Of a DNA stretch of 64,000 bases, positions 17,210 to 28,150 are shown piece after piece. The DNA comes from Bacillus thuringiensis (GTDB lineage: Bacteria; Bacillota; Bacilli; Bacillales; Bacillaceae_G). How positions within the stretch are numbered: the first letter of the stretch is position 1; every line of letters begins with the position of its first letter. The DNA is taken from assembly GCF_014932895.1 (NCBI RefSeq), contig NZ_JACYOF010000002.1:806001-870000 (forward strand). The letters run 5' to 3'. The notes beneath the pieces were generated by a model. That model ran no database searches. It was not told the origin of the DNA and was given only the letters and a program-made list of their open reading frames with translations. Position numbers and translations under genes: made by a program.

Positions 17210-17520
17210 TAGCTCCCTACATATTTAACGACAAGATGAGAATTAATTTCCCCTTGTTCTTTCCCCTTTTCAATTCTCTGTTTCATCTTATGCATACCGA
17301 TGTGATCATTTGTATGAAGGTGAATTTCATTTACATATAAACCCTCTTTACAGAAAGCCTCTACAAAGTCTAACCCATTTTTTTGTCGCCATCCCATATT
17401 AAAATCGAGAGAGAGAATGTTCACATCATGCTCCCGCACAATTTGTAGCGCAGATTCTACTGTAGTTGCCAACTCGTATCCGAACGGGCAACTTCTTTGA
17501 TCATCCATATACACATTCAT
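17209..17520 (-). CDS. cyclic-phosphate processing receiver-domain (cREC) protein
   Basis: 103 aa stand-alone domain resembling a response-regulator receiver but of the cREC class. MNVYMDDQRSCP carries the acidic pair, LSLDFNMG the aspartate strand, and LHTNDHIGMHKM an additional His-containing segment. The family was defined computationally and linked to processing of cyclic phosphate ends or nucleotides; I know of no firm biochemical role. It is downstream of the prepilin peptidase gene with 14 bp between, so probably cotranscribed. No output domain is present. Confidence 0.7.
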   Translation of the reverse strand: MNVYMDDQRSCPFGYELATTVESALQIVREHDVNILSLDFNMGWRQKNGLDFVEAFCKEGLYVNEIHLHTNDHIGMHKMKQRIEKGKEQGEINSHLVVKYVGS

Positions 17521-17534
17521 TTTCTATTTCTCCT

Positions 17535-18257
17535 CTATTTTGAATACACAACTAATACATAACAGATTACTCCAAGACTAATAAAAGGTCCAAACGGGAT
17601 GGGCTTTCTTGCCTCTATACGTTTTAATACAATACCTATTCCGAAAAAACAAAGACTAAAGCAAGATGCTAAAAATAAAGTCATAAAAATCCCTTTCATC
17701 CCCATTATATATCCAAGTAACGAAAGTAATTTTATATCCCCTCCGCCAAGCCCTTCTGGATATACTTTTTGCATACAATATAACAAAATGAATATAATTC
17801 CACTACCAACTATACTGTCTATCCAAGTAACTAACGGTACAAAAATACATTCTATAATAAGTAACAAAGCAAACCAAATTAAAATACGATTTGGAATTAG
17901 CATATATATGTAATCTGTAACTGAAATAATAAGAAGTAACGAAAAAAGCGATAAAATGGTGATAAGCTCTCGTTCCATTCCAATCATATATAAGGTAAGA
18001 AGAAATATACTTCCTGTTATACATTCAAATACTACATACATGATCGGAATTTTCCTCTTACAATTCGTACAACGCCCTCTTTGTATACAAAATGAAATGA
18101 TTGGAATCAGTTCTTTTGGCTTTAGCACATACTTACAATAATGACAATGCGAACGCGGAGTAATGATAGACTCACCTAGTGGAACTCTCATCGCAATTAG
18201 CATAAAAAAAGAACCAAACACCATCCCTGCTAACAGTGCATATAAATAAGTGAACAT
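17535..18257 (-). CDS. comC: type 4 prepilin peptidase (A24), ComC-like
   Basis: 240 aa membrane protease that cleaves and methylates competence pseudopilins. The N-terminal cytoplasmic domain has two CxxC pairs (CHYC and CTNC) and the catalytic aspartates are in SVTDYIYM and GLGGGDIKLL. About seven membrane segments. The ATG of MFTYLYALLAG has AAGGAGAGG upstream; the ATG at 18284 does not. In Bacillus comC is usually solitary and serves the competence machine; no pilin genes lie in the window. Confidence 0.9.
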   Translation of the reverse strand: MFTYLYALLAGMVFGSFFMLIAMRVPLGESIITPRSHCHYCKYVLKPKELIPIISFCIQRGRCTNCKRKIPIMYVVFECITGSIFLLTLYMIGMERELITILSLFSLLLIISVTDYIYMLIPNRILIWFALLLIIECIFVPLVTWIDSIVGSGIIFILLYCMQKVYPEGLGGGDIKLLSLLGYIMGMKGIFMTLFLASCFSLCFFGIGIVLKRIEARKPIPFGPFISLGVICYVLVVYSK

Positions 18258-18335
18258 CCCTTCCTCTCCTTTCCAAAAGAACATAGCAAAAAAAGGAGAG
18301 AACTTCTACTTCATATTATCCTTTATTCTACTAAA

Positions 18336-18362
18336 AAAGCAGGCCATTTTCTGGCCTGCTTT
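18336..18362 (-). terminator. terminator after lutC
   Basis: 11-bp GC-rich stem AAAGCAGGCCA with loop TTTTC; leftward tail of six T, eight bases after the lutC stop. Confidence 0.85.
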
Positions 18363-18370
18363 CCCCTCTT

Positions 18371-20502
<2,132 letters not shown>

Positions 20503-20518
20503 AGCTTATGTTCCCCCT

Positions 20519-21238
20519 TCATGAGCGACTATTCAGTACCTCAGCAATATGCATTACTTTTACTTCTTTTCCTAAACGCTCAATTCGTCCGCCAATGTTT
20601 AACAAACACCCGCAATCCGCACCGATTAAATAATCAGCACCTGTTTCCATTACACTATCTACTTTTTCATCTACCATTTGCTCGGAAATTGGAGTCATCT
20701 TAACTGAAAACGTTCCCCCAAACCCACAACAATTTTGTACGTTTGGCAATTCTCTCACAGTTAACCCTTTTACATTTGATAGTAAAATTCCTGGTGCTTC
20801 TTTTACTCCAAGCATACGTGTCATGTGACAAGATTTATGAATAGTAGCTATCCCAGGTAAACTTGCACCAACGTCTGTAACTTTTAAAACATCTACAATA
20901 AATTGTGTAAATTCATATGTTTTATCAGCAACTTTTTGTGCACGTTTAGCCCACTTCGGATCATCTTTAAAAACATGCGGATACTCATGAAACATTGTCG
21001 CACAAGAACCAGATGGTGTAACAATATATTCTGCATCTTCGAAAGTCTCAATCATATGTTTCATCGCTTCTTTTGCTGCTTCTACATGGCCGCTATTATA
21101 AGCAGGCTGTCCACAACAAACTTGTGCTTCTGGAAATTCAATTTCACACCCTAAACGCTCCAACACTTCAACTGTTGCTTTACCTACGTTTGTTTCAAAC
21201 ATATCGACTAAACAAGTAACAAATAAAGTAACTTTCAT
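20519..21238 (-). CDS. lutA: lactate utilization protein A (CCG domains)
   Basis: 239 aa with two cysteine-rich CCG domains: [12 protein letters not shown] near residue 40 and [10 protein letters not shown] near residue 170, plus SGSCATM. These bind a non-cubane iron-sulfur centre in related proteins. It is the first gene of lutABC. The 167-bp leader between lutR and lutA contains an exact LutR box and a cre-like site, so lactate induction and carbon repression probably act here. Confidence 0.94.
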   Translation of the reverse strand: MKVTLFVTCLVDMFETNVGKATVEVLERLGCEIEFPEAQVCCGQPAYNSGHVEAAKEAMKHMIETFEDAEYIVTPSGSCATMFHEYPHVFKDDPKWAKRAQKVADKTYEFTQFIVDVLKVTDVGASLPGIATIHKSCHMTRMLGVKEAPGILLSNVKGLTVRELPNVQNCCGFGGTFSVKMTPISEQMVDEKVDSVMETGADYLIGADCGCLLNIGGRIERLGKEVKVMHIAEVLNSRS

Positions 21239-21282
21239 AATTATTATTCCCCCTCATTACAACTTCGCCAACATTCATATGG

Positions 21283-21293
21283 TCATCAGATGA
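21283..21293. promoter_or_regulatory. LutR operator in the lutA leader
   Basis: TCATCAGATGA is an exact match to the reported B. subtilis LutR consensus TCATC-N-GATGA. It is 45 bp upstream of the lutA start, with lutR as the next gene upstream. Confidence 0.8.
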
Positions 21294-21344
21294 CTTAGGA
21301 AAGAGAAGTAGGCTCAACCATGGCCTATCCTCTCCCTCTTCTAA

Positions 21345-21358
21345 AGAAAACGCTTTCT
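21345..21358. promoter_or_regulatory. cre (CcpA) site in the lutA leader
   Basis: AGAAAACGCTTTCT matches the cre consensus TGWAARCGYTWNCW at 13 of 14 positions, between lutR and lutA. Confidence 0.6.
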
Positions 21359-21405
21359 TAATCTTTCTCTATTTTATCAGAAAAATGGAATTTTAAAAGA
21401 TTAAA

Positions 21406-22125
21406 TTACGAATTTATATCGCTTTTACCTGTGACAATATGTTCTACATTTGTTAAATGATTTAGCATTGCTTGCTGCGCTAATTCTATATCTTGCTTTA
21501 ACACCGCATCATATATAACTTGATGCTCTTCTAAAAGTCGTTCTGCTGTTGTTTGTTCACCATATAAAATAATGCGTCTTGATTCACCAATCGTTTCAGC
21601 AATCATCTCTGAAACATGATTCATGAGTTCAAGCAAAATGTTATTATGTGAAGATTTTGCAATTCCCATATGGAACTGAAAGTCTGCTTTTTCGCCAGCC
21701 TTTTCATCTCCAATGCTCTTTGCCATTTCATCTAACCAATGTTTCATATTTTGTAAATTAGCTTCCGTACGTTTTGCCGCCGCTGCTCGAACTGCCCCCA
21801 CTTCAAGCACCTTTCGTACTTCTAATAAATTCAAAATATCTTCTTTCTTCATTAATAATCTATTGTTTAACGATTTCGTTAATGAAGAAGAATCGAAATT
21901 CTTCACATATGTACCTTCTCCTTGTTTCATCTCAATTAAGCCCATTGCTCTTAGCGCACTTAACGCTTCACGAACAGCAGATCTGCCAACTTGAAACTGC
22001 TCAGCTAATTGATGAACAGGAAGTAGTTTGTCACCAGGTTTTAACGTACCATTTTTAATCATTGTTAAAATAGCTTCAGATACTTCTTCGTAAATTTTTT
22101 TCGGTTTAATAGATTTGTACTCCAG
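21406..22125 (-). CDS. lutR: lactate operon repressor, GntR/FadR family
   Basis: Winged-helix repressor, 239 aa with the start I propose. An ATG at 22062 would give 218 aa but would cut off the first helix of the GntR domain. Upstream in frame are the codons for EYKSIKPKKIYEEVSEAIL, which fit the family N-terminus. The only possible start after the in-frame TAA is CTG at 22125, with GAGGTGAT four bases before it. The HTH (LAEQFQVGRSAVREALSAL) is followed by an FCD ligand domain with HMGIAKSSHN. It is upstream of lutABC in the same direction. Confidence 0.85.
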   Translation of the reverse strand: MEYKSIKPKKIYEEVSEAILTMIKNGTLKPGDKLLPVHQLAEQFQVGRSAVREALSALRAMGLIEMKQGEGTYVKNFDSSSLTKSLNNRLLMKKEDILNLLEVRKVLEVGAVRAAAAKRTEANLQNMKHWLDEMAKSIGDEKAGEKADFQFHMGIAKSSHNNILLELMNHVSEMIAETIGESRRIILYGEQTTAERLLEEHQVIYDAVLKQDIELAQQAMLNHLTNVEHIVTGKSDINS

Positions 22126-22307
22126 TTAAATCACCTCAGTATCTTCCAAACAACAATTGAAACGATTTATAAGAACTTAGCATCCATAACTATTTTAGAA
22201 CGAATTAGTAAGAAGTACAAATGTTTTGTTCATAAAATAGTCAAATTTTCGATATTTGTTACATATTAATTCATATCTTTACGTGTAACTCTTTATCTTC
22301 CATATAA

Positions 22308-22338
22308 AGAGCATATCCTCAAAATTAGAATATGCTCT
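22308..22338 (-). terminator. weak terminator after the histidine kinase gene
   Basis: 9-bp stem AGAGCATAT with a 13-base loop, overlapping the kinase stop codon. The leftward tail TTTATATGG is only moderately T-rich. Confidence 0.5.
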
Positions 22339-23725
22339 CCTCATCTTGTACTTTTAATTTAATACCAACCGTTGTCCCCTTACCTTTTTCACTTTCTATT
22401 CTCCACTCGCCATCATGTATATGAACAATTTGCCTTACAATAGCAAGTCCTAAACCTGTTCCACCATGTTGACGACTTCTTGCTTTATCAACTCGGTAAA
22501 AACGCTCACCAAGATTTTCTAAATGCTCTATATCAATACCGATTCCCGTGTCTTTTATTTTCAATTCACAATAATCATCTTTTTGCTCTAGCGTTATTAT
22601 GATATCCCCGTGTTCATTCGTATAGCGTATCGCATTATCTAGCACATTATGAAGAACTTGTTGCATACGATCTTCATCAATTATTACGATAATTTCAGGA
22701 TTTAAATTCGTTGAAATACGAATTTTCTTTTCTATAAACTTAATTTCATACGTATCTAATACATCTTCAATAAGCTGGGAAAAAACGATAGGTTGCTTCT
22801 TTAGAGGAAAATGTTCACCTTCTAGTTGCGCTAAATCTAACAAATCATGAACGAGACGCTGCATTCGATCTGCTTCTTTATGAATAAGCTGGGTTACTTT
22901 TTCCTGCTGCGGTCCCTTTGCTACACCATCTAAAATAGCTTCACTATATCCTTTTATATAACTAAGCGGTGTTCTAAGTTCATGCGAAACATTCGCCAAA
23001 AACTCCTTACGTTTTACATCTTCTGTTTCTAAAGAATGCGCCATTTTATTAAATGCTTTTCCTAATCGTCCAATTTCATCTTCTGAAGAAATGGTAATCC
23101 GCTCCGAGAAATCTCCAGTAGCTAAATGATTGGCAACCCGCTCCATTTGCGAAAGTGGCTTCGTAATTGTAATTATAATTTTTCTACCAATCCATATTGT
23201 AAGTAAAATCATAGCAATTGCTAGCGGGGCTAAAATAAGACCCATATCATATATTAAGTCTTTTATACTTTTTAAAGGAATATAAGAATATACAATTCCA
23301 ACTAATTTTTTATTTTCTAAAACAGGGATGACAACTCCCATAATATTACGATCAAAATGTTCTTCATACCCTATCTTTGTGACGGTTTTTCCATCTAACA
23401 AAGCTTGCCGATCTCCTTCACTTATAAGAGAATGATGATGTACATCAAAAGGCAAACATGCGCTTAAATCACGTGGATTGGAAACGAAAAGAACGTCTGA
23501 ACTTGATATTTGATCAAATGCTCTTACTTTCTCTTCAAAAGTTGATATCCCTTCGCGCCTATCATATTGCGCGGCAAGACCCTTTCCTTCCATTACTAAT
23601 GAGCCTTTTAAATTCTCAACATATAACTTTTCATACGAGTATAAAGATACAAAATAAAGAAAGGAAACTGTTACACATACCGCACATACTACTGTAAGCC
23701 AAAGCTTCTGTACCATCGTAAACAT
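22325..23725 (-). CDS. sensor histidine kinase (HAMP-HisKA-HATPase)
   Basis: 466 aa. Two membrane segments, about residues 8-28 and 166-187, enclose an extracellular sensor region of about 135 residues. HAMP follows, then HisKA with the phosphorylated His in NVSHELRTPL, then the ATPase with N box NVLDNAIRYT, DTGIGI and GTGLGLAIV. It pairs with the response regulator three bases upstream. The signal is unknown; a lipoprotein beta-propeller is the first gene of the same operon and could take part in sensing. Confidence 0.9.
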   Translation of the reverse strand: MFTMVQKLWLTVVCAVCVTVSFLYFVSLYSYEKLYVENLKGSLVMEGKGLAAQYDRREGISTFEEKVRAFDQISSSDVLFVSNPRDLSACLPFDVHHHSLISEGDRQALLDGKTVTKIGYEEHFDRNIMGVVIPVLENKKLVGIVYSYIPLKSIKDLIYDMGLILAPLAIAMILLTIWIGRKIIITITKPLSQMERVANHLATGDFSERITISSEDEIGRLGKAFNKMAHSLETEDVKRKEFLANVSHELRTPLSYIKGYSEAILDGVAKGPQQEKVTQLIHKEADRMQRLVHDLLDLAQLEGEHFPLKKQPIVFSQLIEDVLDTYEIKFIEKKIRISTNLNPEIIVIIDEDRMQQVLHNVLDNAIRYTNEHGDIIITLEQKDDYCELKIKDTGIGIDIEHLENLGERFYRVDKARSRQHGGTGLGLAIVRQIVHIHDGEWRIESEKGKGTTVGIKLKVQDEESIF

Positions 23726-23728
23726 ACA

Positions 23729-24400
23729 TTACACCTCAAATTTATAGCCTACACCCCATACGGTTTGAATGTAGTTGCCACTTTCTCCAAGCTTCAAACG
23801 CATCGTTTTCACATGCGTATCTACTGTTCTTGTACTTCCGGCATAATCATATCCCCATACCTTTTCAAGTAATTGTTCCCGGCTAAATACTTGTCCGTTA
23901 TGTTGACAAAGAAAATAGAGTAGGTCAAACTCTTTTACAGTAAGAGAAATCGGCTCGCCATTTGCCTCAATTCGCCTACTTTTTTCATTAATAAGGATTG
24001 GTCCAAATTGAATCTCCTCTTGCTGCTCTTGCTTTGTATACCTTCTTAACACAGCTTCTATACGAGCAATTAATTCACCAGGACTAAACGGCTTGACAAT
24101 ATAATCATCTGCTCCCATCCGTAAACCGTTCACCCTATTCCACTCTTCACCTTTTGCAGTTAAAAATATAATCGGCACATCTGATGTTTTTCGAATCTCC
24201 TTACATACTGAAAGTCCATCCATTTCGGGCATCATAATATCTAGTACAACGAAATCATAATGATCTGTCTCTAATTTTTTAAGAGCCTCTTTTCCATTTT
24301 CAGCTTCTCCCCATTCGTACCCGAAATTATCTAAGTACATTCCGACAAGTTGCCTCATATCACTTTCATCATCTACAACTAGTACTCTATATTTACTCAT
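23729..24400 (-). CDS. OmpR/PhoB-family response regulator
   Basis: 223 aa. The receiver domain has DD at residues 10-11, the phospho-acceptor Asp 54 in VVLDIMMP, and the switch Lys in VKPFSPGE. The C-terminal winged helix ends EKVWGYDYAGSTRTVDTHVKTMR and GVGYKFEV, typical of the OmpR class. Its start overlaps the end of the lipoprotein gene by eight bases, and the kinase starts three bases after its stop, so all three are coupled. Confidence 0.92.
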   Translation of the reverse strand: MSKYRVLVVDDESDMRQLVGMYLDNFGYEWGEAENGKEALKKLETDHYDFVVLDIMMPEMDGLSVCKEIRKTSDVPIIFLTAKGEEWNRVNGLRMGADDYIVKPFSPGELIARIEAVLRRYTKQEQQEEIQFGPILINEKSRRIEANGEPISLTVKEFDLLYFLCQHNGQVFSREQLLEKVWGYDYAGSTRTVDTHVKTMRLKLGESGNYIQTVWGVGYKFEV

Positions 24401-25367
24401 TGTCCTTCCCTGCCCTCTCTATGAGTTGAAACGGTCCTTTTCCGACTTTAATTGTTTGTTTTATTTTCATATTCTTCATATCCATGACGCACACTTCATC
24501 ACTATCATAACTTGCTACGTATCCTTCTGCTCCGATTTTCAAAAATGCAAATGGGTTTGATCCTACTTCTACAGAAGCCACTTCTTTATACGTGCTAATA
24601 TCAAACTTTCTAAGTATATTAGAACCGTGACTTAATGCATATACGTACTTATTATCCTTCGTTATGTTCACAGGCATAAACGGAGCGTGTAAAGAACGTA
24701 CCATTTCGCCGCTCTGTAAAGAATACACTAAAACTTTCTCATTCACTTGATTTCCATCACCATGTCCGCCAATCCATATTTCTGTCCCATCCGGACTAAT
24801 CGTTGCTCCTGTTGATGCTGGTGGAATCATAAAGGATTGGATAACCTCTTTTTTCTGTGTATCAATTGTCGTTAGTTTCGTATCATAAAAGTTTAATACA
24901 GATAACTGGTTATGTTGCTCTACCATCGTTATCGGTCCTTTTCCTGTTGAAACACTTCCTGTCTCTTTTCCTTCTATCGTAAAGAGCCTTACCTTTTGAG
25001 CATTTTGATCGGCAGCAAATAATTGCTTTTTATCTTCTGATACAATTACATTTACAATTCCTTTTCCAGTCTTATATTTTTCCACTTGTCTTCCTTCTGC
25101 TAGTGAATATACATATATATATTCTAACTGCTTTCCATATACAAGTATTTCCTCGTCATTTGGAAGTAGTGTAATTCCTGCCATCGGCTCATTTAGTTCC
25201 CATGTCGTGATTAACTTTTTAGCCTTTTTATCAATAAAACTAATACTACCTTCTTTTATATTCGTTGTTATAATAACACTTTTCTCTTTAGCAATCGGTG
25301 TATATGTACTTCCTTGACACCCTACTAATAGAAATAAAAAACAGAGAAGAAAAACATGCTTTCTCAA
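24393..25367 (-). CDS. beta-propeller (YncE-like) lipoprotein
   Basis: 324 aa secreted lipoprotein. The signal peptide ends FLLVGCQGS, with the lipobox Cys near residue 17. The mature part has repeated blades of the YncE/cytochrome-D1-like type, such as GTGKGPITM, ISPDGTEIWIGG and VGSNPFAF. The start is a TTG at 25367 with GGAGGG six bases upstream; a longer frame to 25577 crosses the divergent promoter and is not coding. Propellers of this type bind ligands or partner proteins. Cotranscription with a two-component system suggests a sensory or target role, which is inference. Confidence 0.75.
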   Translation of the reverse strand: MRKHVFLLCFLFLLVGCQGSTYTPIAKEKSVIITTNIKEGSISFIDKKAKKLITTWELNEPMAGITLLPNDEEILVYGKQLEYIYVYSLAEGRQVEKYKTGKGIVNVIVSEDKKQLFAADQNAQKVRLFTIEGKETGSVSTGKGPITMVEQHNQLSVLNFYDTKLTTIDTQKKEVIQSFMIPPASTGATISPDGTEIWIGGHGDGNQVNEKVLVYSLQSGEMVRSLHAPFMPVNITKDNKYVYALSHGSNILRKFDISTYKEVASVEVGSNPFAFLKIGAEGYVASYDSDEVCVMDMKNMKIKQTIKVGKGPFQLIERAGKDNE

Positions 25368-25503
25368 AAGATTCCCTCCATCTTCGGATGATTTCGTTAT
25401 AATTGTAAAATAACAAATAAATGTGTGGAAAGTGTGAAATTTCCCTTTCTTACCCAATTTACATATATAATGTACAACAAATAGAATTTGAGGTGTGCAA
25501 ATT

Positions 25504-26610
25504 ATGCTTTTTCCTGATTTAGCGAATAAAATTGTACGAGAAGTACGCAGATTAATTACAGAAAATATTATTATCATTAATATACAAGGCGTTATTATCG
25601 CAAGTACAGATGCGGAAAGAATCGGTCAATTTCATGAAGGTGCACTTCGCTGTGCAAAACAAAAGAAAACTGTCATTATTACAAAAGAAGATGAACGACG
25701 ACTGCAAGGTGTAAAAGCTGGAATGAATCTTCCGTTACTATTCCATGACGAAGTAATTGGTGTCATCGGAATCACAGGAGAACCTGAAAACATTTCACAA
25801 TACGGAGAAATATTACGTAAGATGACCGAACTATTAATTCATGAAAACTACTTTTTAGAACAACTAGAACTTGAGCATCGGTCTTATGAAGCATTTGTCT
25901 TTGATTGGCTTCAAAATACAGACTGGTCTCCAAGTTTTCTCGATCGTGCAAAAACGCTTAGCGTTGATTTATATAAAAAGAAACAACTTATTTTGTTCTC
26001 TATCAATCAAAATGATACAATGCTCCAGCGTAAAATTTGGCAACATATTCGCAATCTGTTACCAAAAGAACATCTATTTGTTCGCTGGGGGAATGACCGA
26101 TTTATTTTATTTTCAGCAATGAGCTCTAAAGAGCAAACTTACCAATTTTTAAAACGGCTAAAACAAAACTGTGAAACTTTATTTTCTATTCCTTTATATA
26201 TCGGGATTGGGCAAACCATTACTCCAAGCAAGATGCACATATCATATGAACAAGCATTACGAGCACTTTCTGTGTCACTTGAAACGAAAGAAATTGTATT
26301 TAATGAAGATTTACGTCTAGAAATGTGCTTACAAGATATTTCTACCGAAACGCGGGAAGAGTTTCTTCAGCGTACTATTGAAAACTTATCATCTTCTGCT
26401 GAGCTCATGCACACTTTGCGCTTATTTATTGATTACAATCAATCTTATAAACAAACAGCCGAACAATTACATATACACATTAATACATTGCATTACAGGT
26501 TAAAAAAGATTGAGGAATATACTGGACTTAATCCGAAACAATTCAAAGATTTAAATGTTTTATATTTCGCACTCCTTTTATTAGATCATTATACAAAAGA
26601 AGAACGATAA
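25504..26610 (+). CDS. CdaR-family (sugar diacid/PucR-type) transcriptional regulator
   Basis: 368 aa. The N-terminal domain, about residues 1-135, is the putative sugar-diacid recognition domain (FPDLANKIVREV, IIIINIQGVIIAST, GVIGITGEP). A GGDEF-like middle part leads to the C-terminal PucR-type HTH: QTAEQLHIHINTLHYRLKKIEEYTGL. The ATG at 25504 has GAGGTG eight bases upstream; a GTG at 25495 is part of that site. It precedes glcD-glcF in the same direction, so it probably activates glycolate or related hydroxy-acid oxidation. Confidence 0.88.
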   Translation: MLFPDLANKIVREVRRLITENIIIINIQGVIIASTDAERIGQFHEGALRCAKQKKTVIITKEDERRLQGVKAGMNLPLLFHDEVIGVIGITGEPENISQYGEILRKMTELLIHENYFLEQLELEHRSYEAFVFDWLQNTDWSPSFLDRAKTLSVDLYKKKQLILFSINQNDTMLQRKIWQHIRNLLPKEHLFVRWGNDRFILFSAMSSKEQTYQFLKRLKQNCETLFSIPLYIGIGQTITPSKMHISYEQALRALSVSLETKEIVFNEDLRLEMCLQDISTETREEFLQRTIENLSSSAELMHTLRLFIDYNQSYKQTAEQLHIHINTLHYRLKKIEEYTGLNPKQFKDLNVLYFALLLLDHYTKEER

Positions 26611-26663
26611 AACTGATTAACCTTTAGATGATTATACATAGAAAGAATCCCCCGACTTTTTTA

Positions 26664-26675
26664 TCATTATAATGA
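26664..26675. promoter_or_regulatory. palindrome upstream of glcD
   Basis: TCATTATAATGA is a perfect 12-bp palindrome, 63 bp before glcD. It may be an operator for the regulator encoded just upstream. Confidence 0.3.
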
Positions 26676-26737
26676 AAGCACTGTTACTACGTTTTTTATT
26701 ATAACTACATACGTTAACAGTTTGAGGGGGATTTATA

Positions 26738-28150
26738 ATGTTAGAAAAGCAAATTATTGATTTATTCGTATCCATCGTTGGCGAAGATAGTGTAGATACA
26801 TCCAATATGGGGCGTTTAACTTATAGTTATGATGCCACTCCAAACTTCCAAGCAATGCCTGATGCAGTCATTGCTCCTCGTAATACAAATGAAGTAGCTG
26901 AAGTGTTAAAAGTATGTAACACTTACAAAATCCCTGTGTATGTTCGTGGGTCTGGGACAAACCTTTGCGCAGGAACTTGTCCACTAGAGGGCGGTATCGT
27001 CCTTATTTTCCGCCATATGAACAACATTTTAGAAATTGATGAAGAAAACTTAACAATTACTGTACAAGCTGGTGTCATTACACTTGATATTATTAAAGCG
27101 GTAGAAGAAAAAGGATTATTTTATCCGCCAGATCCAAGTTCGATGAAGATTTCTACAATCGGCGGAAATATTAATGAAAACTCAGGTGGATTGCGCGGGT
27201 TAAAATATGGCGTAACACGTGATTATGTAATGGGGCTTGAACTTGTCTTACCAAATGGTGATATTATTCGTACTGGTGGTAAATTAGCAAAAGATGTAGC
27301 TGGTTACGATTTAACTCGTCTGTTTATCGGTTCTGAAGGTACACTTGGTGTAGTGACGGAAGCAATATTAAAACTTGTTCCTATGCCTGAAACGAAAAAA
27401 ACAATGCTTGCGCTCTATGAAGATATTAATGAAGCTGCCCGTGCTGTTTCTTCTATTATTGCAAATAAAATCATTCCAGCGACACTTGAGTTTTTAGACC
27501 AACCGACAATTGAAGTTGTAGAAGAGTTTGCACAAATCGGTTTACCTACTGACGTAAAAGCAGTTTTATTAATTGAACAAGATGGTTCACCCGAAGTAGT
27601 CAATCGAGATATTGAAAACATGGCTAACGTTTGCCGCTCTATGAATGCAGTTGATGTTCGCGTTGCAAAAGATGAAGCAGAAGCAGATGCACTTCGTACC
27701 GCTCGCCGTAGTGCTCTATCAGCGCTCGCAAGATTAAAACCTACTACAATATTAGAAGATGCAACTGTACCACGTTCACAAATCGCTCCGATGGTTGAAG
27801 CGATTAATGCCATCGCAAAAAAATACAATATTCCTATTTGTACGTTTGGACACGCTGGTGATGGTAACTTACATCCAACTTGTATGACAGACGCTCGTAA
27901 TGCAGAAGAAATGCACCGAGCTGAACAAGCTTTTGCTGAAATATTTGCGAAAGCAATTGAACTTGGTGGCACGATTACTGGTGAACATGGTGTTGGTGCA
28001 ATGAAAGCTCCTTATTTAGAATTGAAGTTAGGACAAGAAGGTATTGCAGCTATGCAAGGCATAAAGCAAGCTTTCGATCCAAACAACATTATGAATCCAG
28101 GTAAAATGTTTGCGAATGACTCTCGTAAAAGAGTGGTGGTTGAGCGATGA
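26738..28150 (+). CDS. glcD: glycolate oxidase FAD subunit
   Basis: 470 aa FAD-linked oxidase that oxidises glycolate or another 2-hydroxy acid. The FAD-binding PCMH domain has VRGSGTNLCAGTCP, DPSSMKISTIGGNINENSGG and GSEGTLGVVTEA. The C-terminal cap ends with FGHAGDGNLHP and TGEHGVGAMK, the flavin-site signature of the GlcD/lactate dehydrogenase family. GAGGGGG precedes the ATG. Its end overlaps the start of glcF, so the two form one unit. Glycolate is the default family annotation; D-lactate is also possible. Confidence 0.9.
   Translation: MLEKQIIDLFVSIVGEDSVDTSNMGRLTYSYDATPNFQAMPDAVIAPRNTNEVAEVLKVCNTYKIPVYVRGSGTNLCAGTCPLEGGIVLIFRHMNNILEIDEENLTITVQAGVITLDIIKAVEEKGLFYPPDPSSMKISTIGGNINENSGGLRGLKYGVTRDYVMGLELVLPNGDIIRTGGKLAKDVAGYDLTRLFIGSEGTLGVVTEAILKLVPMPETKKTMLALYEDINEAARAVSSIIANKIIPATLEFLDQPTIEVVEEFAQIGLPTDVKAVLLIEQDGSPEVVNRDIENMANVCRSMNAVDVRVAKDEAEADALRTARRSALSALARLKPTTILEDATVPRSQIAPMVEAINAIAKKYNIPICTFGHAGDGNLHPTCMTDARNAEEMHRAEQAFAEIFAKAIELGGTITGEHGVGAMKAPYLELKLGQEGIAAMQGIKQAFDPNNIMNPGKMFANDSRKRVVVER

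Noticed and set aside
27415-27972. 185-codon open frame antisense to glcD
   Set aside because: Ser/Ala/Cys-rich shadow of the coding strand; glcD carries clear family motifs here.
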